The notes beneath the pieces are model-generated. The model searched no databases. It saw only the letters and a program-made list of their open reading frames with translations, and had not been told where the DNA came from. A stretch of DNA of 64,000 nt from Roseovarius marisflavi (GTDB lineage: Bacteria > Pseudomonadota > Alphaproteobacteria > Rhodobacterales > Rhodobacteraceae): contig NZ_FRBN01000005.1 of assembly GCF_900142625.1 (NCBI RefSeq), forward strand, positions 62,001 to 126,000, written 5' to 3'. The translations under genes were made by a program, and so were the position numbers. Position 1 is the first letter of the stretch; each line of letters opens with the position of its first letter. Positions 39,296-49,238 of this stretch are shown one piece after another.

Positions 39296-40225
39296 CTAGC
39301 GGCTTCGGGTCAGTTCAAGGAACACATCCTGAAGATCGGCTTGTTCGGTTTTCACATCGCGAATGGAAATCCCCGCCTCTCGGACGGCGGCCAGAACCGC
39401 CTCGGCCGGGGTGGCCGCGGAATGATAGTTGATCACAAGCGCCCCATCCGCACGCTTTGACACTTCAATCCCCATACCCTTGGGCAGGGTTGTTGCCGGG
39501 CTGTCGGGGTGAATGATCATCGTCTTGGCATCAAGCCGTTCCAAAAGATTGGCGGTGCTGTCGCGGGCAACAAGCTCTCCGAGGTTGATGATGGCGATCT
39601 CGTCGCACATCTCTTCGGCCTCTTCGAGGTAATGGGTGGTGAGGATGATCGTCATACCCTGTTGATTGAGGCGGCGAATGTTTTCCCAGAGCATCTGGCG
39701 CAACTCGATGTCGACACCCGCGGTGGGTTCGTCCAGCACCAGAACATGCGGGGTGTGCACAAGCGCCTTGCCCAGCAAAAGCCGACGGCGCATGCCGCCA
39801 GAGAGGGTCCTGGCATAGGCGTCGGCCTTGTCCTCTAGCCCGATCAGGCGCAGGATCTCGTCGCTTTTGCGCTGCGCGCGGGGCACGCCGTAAAGACCCG
39901 CCTGCACCTCAAGCGCGCCGCGCGGGGTAAAGAAGGGATCAAGGTTCAATTCCTGCGGCATAACCCCGATCGAGGCACGCGACTGGCGCGGGTTCACGTC
40001 CTGATCGAAGCCCCAGATCGTGACCTGACCGCTGGTTTTAAGAACCAACCCGGCGAGAATATTGATCAACGTTGATTTACCGGCGCCGTTGGGGCCCAAA
40101 AGCCCGAAGACAGAGCCCTGCGGGATATCAAGATCAATACCCTTCAGCGCCTGTTTTTCGGGGCTGTTGCGCCCGCCGCCATAGGTTTTTGTCAGTCCAC
40201 GGATTTCGATGGCATTTGCGGCCAT
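39296..40225 (-). CDS. ABC transporter ATP-binding protein (drug/antibiotic-resistance DrrA type)
   Basis: 309 residues from ATG 40225. Walker A LLGPNGAGKS at about 42-51, the signature TLSGGMRRRL, Walker B HVLVLDEPTAGVD and the H-loop TTHYLEE are complete. The C-terminal extension after 230 is the DrrA/NodI-type tail. No ABC permease is encoded next to it; the downstream gene reads the other way. Confidence 0.9.
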   Translation of the reverse strand: MAANAIEIRGLTKTYGGGRNSPEKQALKGIDLDIPQGSVFGLLGPNGAGKSTLINILAGLVLKTSGQVTIWGFDQDVNPRQSRASIGVMPQELNLDPFFTPRGALEVQAGLYGVPRAQRKSDEILRLIGLEDKADAYARTLSGGMRRRLLLGKALVHTPHVLVLDEPTAGVDIELRQMLWENIRRLNQQGMTIILTTHYLEEAEEMCDEIAIINLGELVARDSTANLLERLDAKTMIIHPDSPATTLPKGMGIEVSKRADGALVINYHSAATPAEAVLAAVREAGISIRDVKTEQADLQDVFLELTRSR

Positions 40226-40300
40226 GGTGCTCTTGCCCCTTGCTGGCGGATCAATCATATTTGGACCTAATTCAAAGTCACGCAAAAGGAAACGCCCCCA

Positions 40301-40479
40301 TGGTAACGCAGGCCCCAGAAACGAGAATTGTTGACGCCTATCGCGTGGCCTGTGACGGCGGCGACGGGGCGCTGGGCCATCCGCGCGTGTGGTTGCAGAT
40401 TTCGCATGAAAAGGGCTATGTCGAATGCCCCTATTGCGATGCCAAGCTTGTGCATCGCGATTTTGAAGGCAAGGTCTAA
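40301..40479 (+). CDS. zf-CHCC zinc-finger protein (NDUFS6-like)
   Basis: 59 residues with AAAGGAAA upstream. A zf-CHCC pattern: first Cys in VACDGG, His in LGHPRVWL, and the pair in ECPYC. The matching eukaryotic subunit is complex I NDUFS6. It would be a small zinc protein near the NADH dehydrogenase membrane arm, by family knowledge only. Confidence 0.88.
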
Positions 40480-40512
40480 ACCGACCAAGCCCGCACCTGT
40501 GGTGATGCCGCA

Positions 40513-40539
40513 GGATTGAGTATTTTTGGAAAGATGAAA
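40513..40539 (+). repeat. Short intergenic repeat, copy 2 (upstream of polA)
   Basis: A 27-base sequence, GGATTGAGTATTTTT followed by GGAAAGATGAAA, that nearly matches 16131-16158. It ends 25 bases before the polA start at 40565. Its in-frame ATG is not used. Confidence 0.65.
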
Positions 40540-40564
40540 GCCTTCTGGGCGAAAGGGGCTAGCC

Positions 40565-43375
40565 ATGTCATTCGGAAAAGGTTGCCATCTGCATCTGATT
40601 GACGGATCGGCGTTTATCTTTCGCGCCTATCACGCGCTGCCACCGCTGACGCGTAAATCGGATGGCCTGCCAATTGGGGCTGTGGCCGGGTTCTGCAACA
40701 TGTTGCAGCGCTATGTTGAGGGCAATAACGGCCATGATGCGCCGACCCATGTGGCGGTGATCTTTGACAAGGGCAGCCACACGTTTCGCAACGACATGTA
40801 TCCCGAGTACAAGGCAAACCGCGAGGCGATGCCCGAGGATTTGCGCCCGCAAATGCCGCTGACCCGTGAGGCGACGCGCGCCTTCAACATCGCCTGCGAA
40901 GAGATCGAGGGATACGAGGCCGACGATATCATTGCCACGCTGGCCTGTCAGGCGCGCGATCTTGGCGGGCGGGTGACGATCATCAGCAGCGACAAGGACT
41001 TGATGCAGCTTGTCGGTGGCGGGGTCGAGATGCTGGACGCGATGAAGAACCGCCATATCGATGTTGACGGGGTACGCGAAAAATTTGGCGTGAACCCGGA
41101 TCGTGTCGTCGATGTGCAGGCTTTGGCCGGGGACAGTGTCGATAACGTGCCTGGCGCGCCCGGGATCGGGGTGAAGATCGCGGCGCTTTTGATCAACGAA
41201 TTCGGCTCGCTTGAAGAGCTGTTGGATCGCGCGGAAGAGATCAAGCAGCCCAAGCGCCGCCAGACTCTGATCGAAAAGCGCGAGCAGATCGAGATGTCAA
41301 AGCGGCTGGTTCAGCTTGATTGCAACACGCCGCTCGATTTCACGCTTGATGATCTTGAGGTGCGCGATCCGGACCCGGACACCCTGCTCGACTTTCTGGC
41401 ACGGATGGAATTTCGCACCCTGTCAAGGCGGATTGCCGACGCGTTGGGCACCGAGGCCCCGGTGATTCCAGAGCCGTCGGCGCAGGCCGGTCAGGCGGGA
41501 AATGAGGCGCAGAATGCCCCGGAATGGCCTGCAATAGACCCTGAAAAATACGAGCGCGTCGGCGACATGGCCGCTCTAAACACATGGATCACCCGCATTC
41601 GCGCGCGGGGCTACGTGGCGGTCGACACCGAGACGACATCCCTTAACGAAATGCAGGCCGAGCTTGTCGGGATTTCGCTTTGCGTCGATCCCGGTGAGGC
41701 CTGTTACATCCCGCTTATCCACAAGGACGGCGCGGCGGATGATCTGTTTGGGTCGGACAAGCTTGCCGAGGGGCAGCTAAGCGTTGGCGATGTGCTTGGC
41801 GCGCTCAAACCTGTGCTTGAGGATGATGCGATCCTCAAGATCGGGCAGAACATGAAATATGACGCCAAGATATTTGCCGCGCTGGATGTTCATGTGGCGC
41901 CCATTGATGACACGATGCTCATGTCCTATGCGCTTTATGCCGGACAGCATGGCCATGGGATGGACACGCTGAGCGATCGCTATCTGGCGCATAAGCCGAT
42001 TTCGATCAAATCGCTGTTAGGTACGGGCAAATCGGCCATCACCTTTGATCGCGTGCCGGTCGATGAAGCGGTGAAATACGCCGCCGAGGACGCCGATATC
42101 ACGCTGCGCCTGTGGCACCTGTTCAAGCCGCAATTGCACCGCGATCAGGTGACCACAGTCTACGAAGTGCTTGAGCGCCCGCTGGTGCCGGTTTTGGCCC
42201 GGATGGAGCGGTACGGAATCAAGGTTGACCGCGAAACCCTGAGCCGGATGTCGAATGCTTTTGCCCAGAAAATGGCTGGATTAGAGGCTGAAATTCACCA
42301 GTTGGCCGGGCGAAGCTTTAACGTTGGATCGCCCAAACAGCTGGGTGAAATCCTGTTTGATGAAATGGGGCTTGAGGGTGGCAAGACCGGCAAAACCGGG
42401 GCCTATGCGACAGGTGCGGACGTGCTTGAAGACCTTGCCACCGAGCACGAACTACCGGCTCGGGTGCTGGATTGGCGCCAGCTTTCCAAGCTGAAATCGA
42501 CCTATACCGACGCGCTTCAGGATCATATCGACCCGGATACGGGGCGGGTCCATACATCCTATGTTCAGACCGGGGCGAACACCGGGCGGCTGTCGTCGAC
42601 CGATCCGAACCTGCAAAACATTCCGGTGCGCTCCGAAGAGGGGCGGCGCATCCGCGAGGCCTTTGTCGCAGAGCCAGGAAACCGCCTTGTCAGTCTCGAT
42701 TACAGCCAGATCGAGCTCCGGATTCTGGCGCATGTGGCGGGGATTGATGCCCTTAAGGTGGCGTTTCGAGAGGGGCAGGATATTCATGCGATGACCGCCT
42801 CGGAGATGTTCAACGTTCCGATGGAGGAAATGACGCCGGATATTCGCCGTCAGGCCAAGGCGATCAACTTTGGTGTGATTTATGGCATCTCGGGCTTTGG
42901 CCTTGCGCGCAACCTGCGCATCCCCAGGTCAGAGGCGCAGGGATTCATCGACCGGTACTTCGAGCGGTTTCCGGGCATCAAGACCTACATGGACGAGACC
43001 GTCGCTTTCGCCAAAGAGCATGGCTATGTCCAGACTCTGTTCGGGCGCAAGATCCACACCCCCGAGATTGGCGCCAAGGGCCCGCGCGCCGGGTTTGCCA
43101 AGCGCGCGGCGATCAATGCCCCGATCCAGGGAAGCGCGGCCGATGTTATTCGCCGCGCCATGATCCGGATGCCGGATGCGATTGCCGATATCCCCTGCAA
43201 GATGCTGTTGCAGGTGCATGACGAATTGATCTTTGAGGTGGCCGAGGATGCGGTTGATCGCCTGATCACCACCGCCCGCGATGTGATGGAGGGCGCGGCG
43301 CACCCCGCCGTGCATCTTGACGTGCCGTTGGTCGTCGATGCAGGGCAGGGGGCGAACTGGGCCGAGGCGCATTAA
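40565..43375 (+). CDS. polA: DNA polymerase I
   Basis: 936 residues with three domains. The N-terminal 5'-3' exonuclease has LIDGSAFIFRAYHAL and ISSDKDLMQLV. The 3'-5' exonuclease region is active-looking (DTETTSL near 353). The polymerase has LDYSQIELRILAH near 711 and LLQVHDELIFEV near 884. It fills gaps and removes RNA primers. The start is preceded by GGGGCTAGCC. Confidence 0.98.
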   Translation: MSFGKGCHLHLIDGSAFIFRAYHALPPLTRKSDGLPIGAVAGFCNMLQRYVEGNNGHDAPTHVAVIFDKGSHTFRNDMYPEYKANREAMPEDLRPQMPLTREATRAFNIACEEIEGYEADDIIATLACQARDLGGRVTIISSDKDLMQLVGGGVEMLDAMKNRHIDVDGVREKFGVNPDRVVDVQALAGDSVDNVPGAPGIGVKIAALLINEFGSLEELLDRAEEIKQPKRRQTLIEKREQIEMSKRLVQLDCNTPLDFTLDDLEVRDPDPDTLLDFLARMEFRTLSRRIADALGTEAPVIPEPSAQAGQAGNEAQNAPEWPAIDPEKYERVGDMAALNTWITRIRARGYVAVDTETTSLNEMQAELVGISLCVDPGEACYIPLIHKDGAADDLFGSDKLAEGQLSVGDVLGALKPVLEDDAILKIGQNMKYDAKIFAALDVHVAPIDDTMLMSYALYAGQHGHGMDTLSDRYLAHKPISIKSLLGTGKSAITFDRVPVDEAVKYAAEDADITLRLWHLFKPQLHRDQVTTVYEVLERPLVPVLARMERYGIKVDRETLSRMSNAFAQKMAGLEAEIHQLAGRSFNVGSPKQLGEILFDEMGLEGGKTGKTGAYATGADVLEDLATEHELPARVLDWRQLSKLKSTYTDALQDHIDPDTGRVHTSYVQTGANTGRLSSTDPNLQNIPVRSEEGRRIREAFVAEPGNRLVSLDYSQIELRILAHVAGIDALKVAFREGQDIHAMTASEMFNVPMEEMTPDIRRQAKAINFGVIYGISGFGLARNLRIPRSEAQGFIDRYFERFPGIKTYMDETVAFAKEHGYVQTLFGRKIHTPEIGAKGPRAGFAKRAAINAPIQGSAADVIRRAMIRMPDAIADIPCKMLLQVHDELIFEVAEDAVDRLITTARDVMEGAAHPAVHLDVPLVVDAGQGANWAEAH

Positions 43376-43398
43376 GCGCCTCGCGACCCGGTAAAGGC

Positions 43399-43845
43399 TT
43401 AGGCCGGAAGGCTACCGTCCAGAACATAGCGCAGGATTTCAACCACCTGCGCGGGGTCGCGGGCCACGGCCAGGGCGGCGGCATCAACCTCTTTCAGGGC
43501 GTGATCGTGATCGGGCTGTTGCAGAATGATCAGCGATTTGCCAAGCGCGGCGGCATAGCCCGCATCAAAGGCCGCGTTCCACTGTTTGTACTTTTCGCCA
43601 AAGCGCACGACGACAACATCGGCATCGGCAATCCCCTTGCGGGTACGGATCGCGTTGACCATCGCACCCTTGTGGTCATGCCAGTATTTGTTGTCCTCAG
43701 AGCCAAGAATCGCCACGCCGCAATCATCGCTGGCGGCGTGATCGGTCACCGGGCTGTTGAAGATCACGGCAAGACCTTTTGCGCCCTCTGTGATCTGTTC
43801 GCGCCAGTCGGTGTGAATTTCGCCTGACAGATAAACATTTAGCAT
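43399..43845 (-). CDS. ytoQ: YtoQ family protein of unknown function
   Basis: 148 residues. The opening VYLSGEIHTDWREQI, the conserved DHAASDDCGVAILG and the WNAAFDAGYAAALGKSLIIL block match YtoQ. The fold resembles nucleoside 2-deoxyribosyltransferases. No activity is established. It is 19 bases from the pheT stop and could be co-transcribed. Confidence 0.85.
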   Translation of the reverse strand: MLNVYLSGEIHTDWREQITEGAKGLAVIFNSPVTDHAASDDCGVAILGSEDNKYWHDHKGAMVNAIRTRKGIADADVVVVRFGEKYKQWNAAFDAGYAAALGKSLIILQQPDHDHALKEVDAAALAVARDPAQVVEILRYVLDGSLPA

Positions 43846-43864
43846 GCCATATCCCCTCTGATGA

Positions 43865-46264
43865 TCAGCCGCGCAGCGTACCGCCGGTGGCCTTGGTTAC
43901 CTTTTCGATGATTTTGGCCGAAACAGTCTCGATATCGGCCTCTTTCAGGGTGGTTTCGCGTGGTTGCAGGCGCACGGTCATGGCGAGCGATTTTTTGCCC
44001 TCGCCAAGGTTGCCACCGATGAATTCGTCAAAGATGCGCACATCGTCGATCAGCGCCTTATCGGCCCCGGCGGCGGCGTTGATCAGGGTCAAGGCCTCAA
44101 CCTCGGCATCCACCACAAAGGCAAAGTCGCGTTCCACCGCCTGAAGATCGCTGATCTCAAGCGCGCCGCGCGTGGCCGAGGTTTTGCGCGGCAGCGGAAT
44201 TTCGGCGGGATAGAGTGTAAAGGCCACGGCAGGCCCTTTGACATCCATCGCCGAGAGGATACGCGGATGTAGCTCGCCAAAGACGGCCAGCATCTTCTTG
44301 GGGCCAAGGCAGATACGGCCATGACGACCGGGATGGAACCATGCCGGGCCGTTGCGCAGCACCTGCACCTTGGTGGGCGCGCCGATGGTGGCAAGGATCG
44401 CCTCGACGTCGGCCTTGGCGTCAAAGACGTCAACGGCGCGCGCTCCGCCCTGCACATCCTTGGGGCCAGTGCGGCCGATCAAAAGGCCCGCCATTTGCAA
44501 ATGCTGGTCTTCCGGCTCACCGCCCTGAAAGGCGTGACCGACCTCGAAAAGGGCAAGATCCATGATGCCGCGCGCCTGATTGCGGGCTGCGGCCAAAAGC
44601 AGGCCGGGCAAGAGATCGGGGCGCATATGGCTCATTTCCGAGCTGATCGGATTGGCCAGCATCGTGGCATCATCGCCGCCGCCAAACAGGGTCGCGCTGG
44701 CGTGGTCGATAAAGCTATAGGTGACGCATTCGTTGTAGCCAAGCGCCGCACCCATGCGCCGTGCGATCTGTTCGCGCTTTTGCATCGGCGACAGGATCGG
44801 CTTGGGCACGCCCGTGTCCATCCGGGCCATCGGGCGACCCACTAGCTTGGTCAGAGAGGCAATGCGCGCCACCTCTTCCACAAGATCGGCCTCGCCAAGG
44901 ATATCGGGGCGCCAGCTTGGGACATGGGCCATGTTGCCCTCAAGCTTGAAGCCAAGGCTGGTCAGGGTCTGGCGTTGCTCGGATTCCGGGATGTCCATGC
45001 CAACAAGCGAGCGCACGCGCGCCGGATCAAGTCGATAGGCGCGCGACACATCGGGCACCTGCCCGGCGGTGACGCGGTTTGAGGGGCTGCCACCGCAGAG
45101 CTCGATGATCATCTGGGTCGCGAGATCAAGCGCCTCCATGTTGAAGGCCGGGTCGATCCCGCGTTCGTTGCGATAGCGCGCATCAGAGTTGATCTTGAGC
45201 GCGCGCCCGGTGCTTGCGATCTGGATATGATCCCAAACGGCGGCCTCGAGGAACACATCGGTGGTCGTCTCGGTGCACCCTGTGGCAAGGCCGCCCATGA
45301 TGCCGCCGATTGATTCAATGCCGTTGTCGTCAGAAATCACCACCTGACCGGGGCCGAATGTATATTCCTTTTCATCCAACCCAACCAATGTTTCGCCACC
45401 CTTGGTGCGGTGAACCCGCAGATTGCCGACAACCTTGCCTGCATCAAACACATGCAGAGGGCGGTTGCGATCATAGGTGAAAAAGTTGGTGATATCGACC
45501 AGCGTCGAGATCGGCCGCAGGCCAATGGCACGCAAGCGATCCTGAAGCCATTCGGGCGAAGGGCCGTTTTCAACGCCCCGGATAAGGCGGCCGGCAAAAA
45601 CCTCACAGCCGTTGGTGGCGGCATCTTCGTCAATCGTCACGGTGATGGGGCAGGGGAACTGACCCTCGATATGGGCCGGCTTGATCGGTTTCATCGTGCC
45701 AAGCCCGCGCGCCGCAAGATCAAGGGCGATGCCACGCACGCCCAAGGCATCGGGGCGGTTCGGCGTGATCGCGATTTCGATCACCGGATCAACCTTGGCG
45801 GGGTCATTGACCGCAAGCCAGTCGGTAAACCGCTGGCCCACTTCGCCCGAGGGAAGCTCGATGATGCCGTCGTGTTCTTCGCTTAGCTCCATCTCGCGCT
45901 CGGAGCACATCATGCCATAGCTTTCGATGCCACGGATTTTGCCGACGCCGATGGTGGTATCGATGCCCGGCACGTAAACGCCGGGCTTGGCGATCACAAC
46001 GGTGATCCCCTCGCGGGCATTGGGCGCGCCACAGATGATCTGGGTCTGGCCTTCATCGGTGTCGACCTGACAAATCCGAAGCCGGTCTGCATCGGGGTGC
46101 GGTTCGGCCTTGACGACCTTGCCGATGGTGAAATCGGACAACCGGCTTGCGGGGTCAGACACGCCCTCTACCTCAAGGCCGAGGTCGGTTAGTGCCTCGG
46201 TGATTTCGTCAACCGTGGCCGTGGTGTCTAGGTGATCTTTCAGCCATGACATTGTGAATTTCAT
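43865..46264 (-). CDS. pheT: Phenylalanyl-tRNA synthetase beta subunit
   Basis: 799 residues from MKFTMSWLKDHLD at 46264; the open frame to 46360 runs through a hairpin and is rejected. The parts are a tRNA-binding OB domain (SRLSDFTIGKVVKAEPHPDADRL...), B3/B4 and B5 domains, and a C-terminal ferredoxin-like anticodon-binding domain. It works with PheS (alpha), which is not in the window. Confidence 0.97.
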   Translation of the reverse strand: MKFTMSWLKDHLDTTATVDEITEALTDLGLEVEGVSDPASRLSDFTIGKVVKAEPHPDADRLRICQVDTDEGQTQIICGAPNAREGITVVIAKPGVYVPGIDTTIGVGKIRGIESYGMMCSEREMELSEEHDGIIELPSGEVGQRFTDWLAVNDPAKVDPVIEIAITPNRPDALGVRGIALDLAARGLGTMKPIKPAHIEGQFPCPITVTIDEDAATNGCEVFAGRLIRGVENGPSPEWLQDRLRAIGLRPISTLVDITNFFTYDRNRPLHVFDAGKVVGNLRVHRTKGGETLVGLDEKEYTFGPGQVVISDDNGIESIGGIMGGLATGCTETTTDVFLEAAVWDHIQIASTGRALKINSDARYRNERGIDPAFNMEALDLATQMIIELCGGSPSNRVTAGQVPDVSRAYRLDPARVRSLVGMDIPESEQRQTLTSLGFKLEGNMAHVPSWRPDILGEADLVEEVARIASLTKLVGRPMARMDTGVPKPILSPMQKREQIARRMGAALGYNECVTYSFIDHASATLFGGGDDATMLANPISSEMSHMRPDLLPGLLLAAARNQARGIMDLALFEVGHAFQGGEPEDQHLQMAGLLIGRTGPKDVQGGARAVDVFDAKADVEAILATIGAPTKVQVLRNGPAWFHPGRHGRICLGPKKMLAVFGELHPRILSAMDVKGPAVAFTLYPAEIPLPRKTSATRGALEISDLQAVERDFAFVVDAEVEALTLINAAAGADKALIDDVRIFDEFIGGNLGEGKKSLAMTVRLQPRETTLKEADIETVSAKIIEKVTKATGGTLRG

Positions 46265-46327
46265 GTGCGTTCGTCCGCCTGTAAATCTTGGGTCGACACA
46301 GGCTTTACCGGATATGTCCGATATGGA

Positions 46328-46351
46328 AAACCCCGCATCGCTGCGGGGTTT
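46328..46351 (-). terminator. Hairpin between the cuyA-like gene and pheT
   Basis: A perfect ten-base stem (AAACCCCGCA with TGCGGGGTTT) and a four-base loop. Read on the minus strand it is followed by a short T-run. It could terminate the cuyA-like transcript or attenuate pheT, whose start is 63 bases downstream. Confidence 0.7.
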
Positions 46352-46389
46352 CATTATCATGTCTTTGATTGGTCGGGCAAAGGGCGGCT

Positions 46390-47406
46390 TTAGGCCGTCC
46401 AGCGATCCGAAAAGTCGAACGCGGCGTCATAGCCAAACAGAGCGACAGACCCGCCAGTGTGCAGGAACACGACCCGCTCACCCTTTTTGAAATGGCCCTT
46501 GCGGATCAGATCAATGAACCCGGCCGCGCCTTTGGCAGAATAGACCGGATCAAGCAGGATCGCCTCAAGCTCTGCGAACATCTTGATCGCCTCGATGCCG
46601 CCCTCGGTCGGGATGCCATAACCTTCGCCGACGTAATCGGTGTTGGCGACAACATCTTCGCGGCTCACGACGCCGGGGCAGCCAAGCTTTTCTGCGGTTT
46701 TGACGGCAAGATTGTAAACGTTCTCTTCCTGCTTGTCCTTGGGGGCGCGCACGCCGATGCCCAAGAGCGGGATATTGGCGTTCATCGCCTTGAGCCCGGT
46801 GATAAGACCCGCCTGCGTGCCGGCGCTTCCGGTGGCATGAACGATGTGATCGACCTTGAGCGCGCGATCGTTGAACTGCGCGAGCATTTCAAAGGCACAG
46901 TTGACATACCCCAAGGCGCCGGTCGGGTTCGAGCCGCCACCGGGGATGGTATAGACATTGCGCCCCTCGGCGCGGAACTTGTCGGCGACCGCTTCCATTT
47001 CGGCGTTCATGTCCAGACCCGGACCGCGCTTTTCGGTGGTGGCGCCATGCATGTGATCAAGCAAAACGTTGCCGTTATTGTTGTAATTGGCATTGTTAGA
47101 GCCTGTTCTGTCTTCCAGAAGGATGTGACAGCCCATACCAAGCTTGGCCGCGAAGGCCGCGGTCTGACGGGCGTGGTTGGATTGGGTCGCGCCCTGGGTC
47201 ATCACAAGGTCAGCGCCCTGAAGCTCTGCTTCGGCCATCAGGAATTCAAGCTTGCGGGTCTTGTTGCCGCCGGTCGAGAGGCCGGTGCAATCGTCGCGCT
47301 TGATCCAGATTTCCGGCCCGCCAAGTTCGGCGGTCAGGCGGTCCATCCGCTCAAGCGGGGTGGGCAGGTGGGCCATGAAGCGGCGCGGGTAACGGGCAAG
47401 ATGCAT
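46390..47406 (-). CDS. cuyA: L-cysteate sulfo-lyase CuyA / D-cysteine desulfhydrase family
   Basis: 338 residues from ATG 47406 (TTGGAG seven bases upstream). PLP lysine in [13 protein letters not shown] (about K49), QSNHARQ and TGSAGTQAG are the ACC-deaminase-like family marks. The overall sequence is close to what is known of roseobacter CuyA, which turns L-cysteate into sulfite, ammonia and pyruvate. A D-cysteine desulfhydrase reading is the alternative. It is divergent from a LysR gene. Confidence 0.82.
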   Translation of the reverse strand: MHLARYPRRFMAHLPTPLERMDRLTAELGGPEIWIKRDDCTGLSTGGNKTRKLEFLMAEAELQGADLVMTQGATQSNHARQTAAFAAKLGMGCHILLEDRTGSNNANYNNNGNVLLDHMHGATTEKRGPGLDMNAEMEAVADKFRAEGRNVYTIPGGGSNPTGALGYVNCAFEMLAQFNDRALKVDHIVHATGSAGTQAGLITGLKAMNANIPLLGIGVRAPKDKQEENVYNLAVKTAEKLGCPGVVSREDVVANTDYVGEGYGIPTEGGIEAIKMFAELEAILLDPVYSAKGAAGFIDLIRKGHFKKGERVVFLHTGGSVALFGYDAAFDFSDRWTA

Positions 47407-47486
47407 GTCAGTCTCCAATAAAATGCGTTGATAGCAGAATAAGTGGCGACGACATGGGCGTCTAATGCTATTATCGCCATGTATTA

Positions 47487-47499
47487 TGCAAATTCTGCA
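47487..47499. promoter_or_regulatory. Candidate LysR operator between cuyA and lysR
   Basis: TGCAAATTCTGCA fits the LysR T-N11-A pattern with TGCA at both ends, 15 bases before the LysR ATG. A second GCAGAAT half-site lies at 47434-47440. Confidence 0.5.
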
Positions 47500-47513
47500 A
47501 GATAGGATGGGAC

Positions 47514-48392
47514 ATGCGGCTTGAATGGCTTGACGATATCCTTGCGGTGGCCGAGGCCGGGTCGCTGGCGCGGGCGGCGCAGATGCGCCATGTGAGCCAA
47601 TCCGCCTTTACCCGACGCCTGCGCGCGATTGAAGAGGCGCTTGGCGTGCCGCTGTTTGATCGCCGTCGCAAGCCGGTGGTTCTCTTGCCCGAGATCGAGG
47701 CGCAGGCCGGGGAAATGCGCGCCCTGGCAACGCAGCTTCGCCACCTGCGCGAGGCGCTGACCCAGACAAGCGGCGCGCGGGGGCTGACGCTGGCCTGTCA
47801 GCACGCGATCACCACAACCCATTCGCCCGCGATCGTCAGCATTCTGACCGCGCAGGGCGGGCGCTCGGTGCGGGTGCGCTCGGATAACCGTGATGAATGT
47901 CTGTTGCGGCTGCTGTCCGGCGAGGTTGATCTTGCGGTGGTTTACGCCGCGCCGGAGATTGCGCCGCTGACCCTGAACCGGGCGTTCGAGCAGGTGTTGC
48001 TAGGGCGCGAGCGGTTGATTCCGGTCGCCGTGCCGCGTCTGGCGCAGGGCGAAGATCTTCCGTTTATCGGCTATCCGTCGGATGTATTCCTTGGTCAGGT
48101 GATGGCGCGGGCGATCATGCCGGGCGTTCCGGCGCATCGGGTGTTGCGGCGGCGCGCGGAAACCGCGTTGACGCTGGCGGCGCGTGAATATGCCTGTCGC
48201 GGGATCGGTGTGGCGTGGCTTCCCGAGGGGATGGTGGCCGAAGACCTTGAATCTGGTCGCCTCAAGAGCCTTGTGCAAAGCCTTCCAGGTCAGCAGATGG
48301 AGCTTTGGATGATCCGCCTTTCGGACCGCTCCGACGATAGCTGGGCGCATGATTGGGCGCGGCTTGTGGCGGCGCTTGCGCATCCGGGGTAA
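47514..48392 (+). CDS. LysR family transcriptional regulator
   Basis: 292 residues. The N-terminal helix-turn-helix has [33 protein letters not shown]. The effector domain follows. Divergent arrangement with cuyA suggests that it controls cysteate or cysteine use. The ligand is not known. Confidence 0.92.
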   Translation: MRLEWLDDILAVAEAGSLARAAQMRHVSQSAFTRRLRAIEEALGVPLFDRRRKPVVLLPEIEAQAGEMRALATQLRHLREALTQTSGARGLTLACQHAITTTHSPAIVSILTAQGGRSVRVRSDNRDECLLRLLSGEVDLAVVYAAPEIAPLTLNRAFEQVLLGRERLIPVAVPRLAQGEDLPFIGYPSDVFLGQVMARAIMPGVPAHRVLRRRAETALTLAAREYACRGIGVAWLPEGMVAEDLESGRLKSLVQSLPGQQMELWMIRLSDRSDDSWAHDWARLVAALAHPG

Positions 48393-48448
48393 AGCGCAAA
48401 CGAGGCGAAGATATCTCCGCCTCGCTCACCCGGTTGGAAAGGCCCGGT

Positions 48449-49238
48449 TTAGAACTTGAGCCCAAGGAAGATCGACGCGGAATCCTCGTCAACACCTTTA
48501 TTGCCGAACTTGTTGTCGAAGTGGGTGTACTCGATGCCAAGATGCCCCTTGTTTTCTTTCATGCCCATCGCATTGCCAATATCCCAGCGGACTTGCGGCG
48601 AGAACACGATCTGTCTTGCAATCCGATTGCCCTGCGAGCCGATAAAGTCGACAAAGCCCTTGGCCTGGAATTTTTGCGAGCCGATGGCGAAGGGCGCATC
48701 CCAGACAATCGTGGCCTGATAGGTGGTATCAAGCTTGCGGTCAAAGACATCGACGAAATTCTCATAGGCATAGACGCCAAGCGACAGGACCTTGAAACCG
48801 GGCACGTTAAAGCTGAGACGCGGACCGGCCAGAGCGACCGAGACATCGGTGCCCTGGTTCAGGCCGACACCCAGATCAAGACCCTTTAACAGGTTGCCTT
48901 CGTCAAAGGTCAGGCCGATATTGCTGCCGTGAAGGTGATAATAGATCTCGCCATACTGATCGCTTTCCCGTCCGGTACCAGAGCTGGTGTCGCGGAAAAA
49001 GTCGACGAAGAAGAACAGATCGCCGATATCGTTGGTCGAGAAATGGTCAAGCGTGATGGTCTCGCGCTGTTTCTTCGCTAAAGCCATTCGCGAAGGTCGC
49101 GTTGCGACCCATCTTGTAGCCATCGCCGCAATGCAGCTGTACCTCGGTGGTGGAAAAGCCGGCCTGTGCGGCGTTGCTTGTCGCAAGACCCGCAACAAGT
49201 GCCAGTCCGCCAAGCAGATTTCCGATATGTTTTTTTAT
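48449..49238 (-). pseudogene. Tsx-like outer-membrane channel gene, broken by a frameshift and start loss
   Basis: The last two thirds (48449 to about 49075) encode a beta-barrel that ends ASIFLGLKF with terminal Phe, with blocks TITLDHFSTNDIGDLFFFVDFF, LAGPRLSFNVPGFKVLSLGVYAYENF and EYTHFDNKFGNKGVDEDS. The first part is in another frame: signal-like KKHIGNLLGGLALVAGLA, then GFSTTEVQLHCGDGYKMGRN. The frames shift near 49080. The codon where a start is expected, before KKHIGN, reads ATA (49236-49238). Two lesions argue for a pseudogene. One could be an assembly error. Confidence 0.8.
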
